This document shows positions 63,292 through 64,000 of a stretch of 64,000 nt of DNA, in pieces. The position numbers and the translations under genes were made by a program. Source of the DNA: an uncultured Desulfuromonadales bacterium (GTDB lineage Bacteria; Desulfobacterota; Desulfuromonadia; Geobacterales; Pseudopelobacteraceae). The DNA lies in NCBI GenBank assembly GCA_903868145.1, contig CAIPTY010000042.1, forward strand, positions 1 through 64,000. The letters are read 5' to 3'. The notes beneath the pieces were generated by a model that saw nothing but the letters and a program-made list of their open reading frames with translations, had not been told where the DNA came from and ran no database searches. Within the stretch, counting starts at the first letter, position 1; each line of letters starts with the position of its first letter.

Positions 63292-63945
63292 ATGAAGAAA
63301 ATCGGAGTTGTTCTTTCAGGTTGCGGTGTAAAGGATGGCAGCGAGATTCATGAGGCGGTTTTTGCCCTGCTGGCAATCGATCGCCAGGGATGCGAGGCGG
63401 TCTGCATGGCTCCCAATGCCGACTTTCCATCCGTCAACCATCTGACGATGGAGGAGGGGGGTGTTACGCGCAACGCCCTGGTGGAAGGAGCCCGCATCGC
63501 ACGCGGCAACATCCGCGACATCAAGGATGTCACTGCTGCAGACCTGGACGCGATTGTGCTTCCGGGCGGATTCGGCGCGGCAAAAAATCTGTGCGACTTT
63601 GCAGTGAAAGGCGCTGCTGCGTCAGTGCACCCCGAGGTTTCCCGGCTGTTGAAAGAGATGGCGACAGCCTCCAAGCCGATCGGTGCCATCTGCATCGCCC
63701 CGGTCATACTCGCCGCCGTACTTGGCAAGGAGTTGTCACCAACGCTGACCATCGGTAATGATGCCGGAACCGCGGCAGAGATTGAAAAAACCGGTGCCAG
63801 ACATCAGGAGTGCCTGGTGACCGATTCCGTGATTGATGCCAAAAACAAGGTGGTCACCACTCCGGCGTACATGCTGGCCACGAGAATTACGGAGACCTTC
63901 CAGGGAATCGACAACTGTGTCAGTGAACTGGTAAAGCTGATCTGA
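63292..63945 (+). CDS. elbB: Isoprenoid biosynthesis glyoxalase ElbB
   Basis: A 217-residue DJ-1/PfpI-type protein. Motifs: VVLSGCGVKDGSEIHE at the N-terminus, IVLPGGFGAAKNL, and AICIAPVILA with the nucleophile-elbow Cys. ElbB has low glyoxalase activity and has been linked to early isoprenoid synthesis in E. coli. AAGGAGG lies upstream of the ATG. Single gene, probably marking the return to core genome. Confidence 0.93.
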   Translation: MKKIGVVLSGCGVKDGSEIHEAVFALLAIDRQGCEAVCMAPNADFPSVNHLTMEEGGVTRNALVEGARIARGNIRDIKDVTAADLDAIVLPGGFGAAKNLCDFAVKGAAASVHPEVSRLLKEMATASKPIGAICIAPVILAAVLGKELSPTLTIGNDAGTAAEIEKTGARHQECLVTDSVIDAKNKVVTTPAYMLATRITETFQGIDNCVSELVKLI

Positions 63946-63971
63946 AATAACGTTCCGTCATGAATGTCCCG

Positions 63972-63993
63972 GGGGCGAGGCCTGCTTCGCCCC
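63972..63993. terminator. Possible hairpin after elbB
   Basis: GGGGCGA and TCGCCCC form a 7-base stem around an 8-base loop, 26 bases after the elbB stop. The window ends before any T-run could be seen. Confidence 0.3.
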
Positions 63994-64000
63994 TGTGCAT

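Overview
The window looks like a chromosomal segment of a Geobacter-type bacterium (Desulfuromonadota). The clearest marker is a small three-haem periplasmic cytochrome closely resembling PpcA (32097-32357). A SelB elongation factor, a DMSO-reductase-family molybdoenzyme, PilT and GspE-type ATPases, many two-component proteins, pyruvate phosphate dikinase and sigma-54-type promoters fit the same group. I cannot name the species. No rRNA, tRNA, CRISPR array or insertion sequence was recognised.

Region 1 (1-7760) is accessory and, by eye, more AT-rich than the rest, most strongly at 3.7-4.9 kb. A near-perfect sigma-54 promoter (49-64) precedes one long + strand run: a secreted Gly/Ser/His-rich HNH protein, a secreted Sel1-repeat protein, two related mini zinc ribbons (one apparently split by a frameshift from a membrane anchor), a HAD phosphatase whose cap segment is present three times, a HEPN-like protein with an R-N-x4-H motif, a cytidine deaminase, and overlapping micro-ORFs. 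The stop/start overlaps suggest translational coupling. This is my best candidate for an undescribed system. After it comes a PPP-type phosphatase and two copies of a tiny 'S-V-F-P' repeat peptide, each overlapping the start of the next gene by ATGA.

Region 2 (7.7-31 kb) is core-like: a molybdopterin oxidoreductase facing a kinase/regulator/SelB operon; a DinG-type helicase fused to a RadC/JAB domain; CorA; small secreted proteins; a TIGR04282-type glycosyltransferase; a PiT transporter with its PhoU-like partner; an MlaE permease; and a signalling cluster (histidine kinase, receiver-GspE fusion, receiver protein, receiver-PAS protein) ahead of pyruvate phosphate dikinase.

Region 3 (31-55 kb) is also mostly core: an orphan type II pseudopilin, the PpcA-like cytochrome, a dprA-topA-trmFO-adenine glycosylase operon, LysM and CpoB envelope proteins, a U32 protein with an ArnT-like transferase, a DegT aminotransferase, a DUF4143 ATPase with an elaborate upstream repeat, an HNH endonuclease, DnaB, a GspE paralogue that has lost Walker A, PilT, MoaC, Mog, Lon and an atypical SDR.

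Region 4 (55.9-63.1 kb) is a second accessory island. It starts with what looks like the C-terminal tail of a lost HsdS subunit, then a BRO-N protein, a small helical protein, a PLD-type nuclease with a J-like domain, a 14-repeat WD40 protein, a PD-(D/E)xK-like protein and a RhuM protein. The PLD, WD40 and nuclease-like genes are tightly packed and form a second candidate conflict module. The window closes with elbB.
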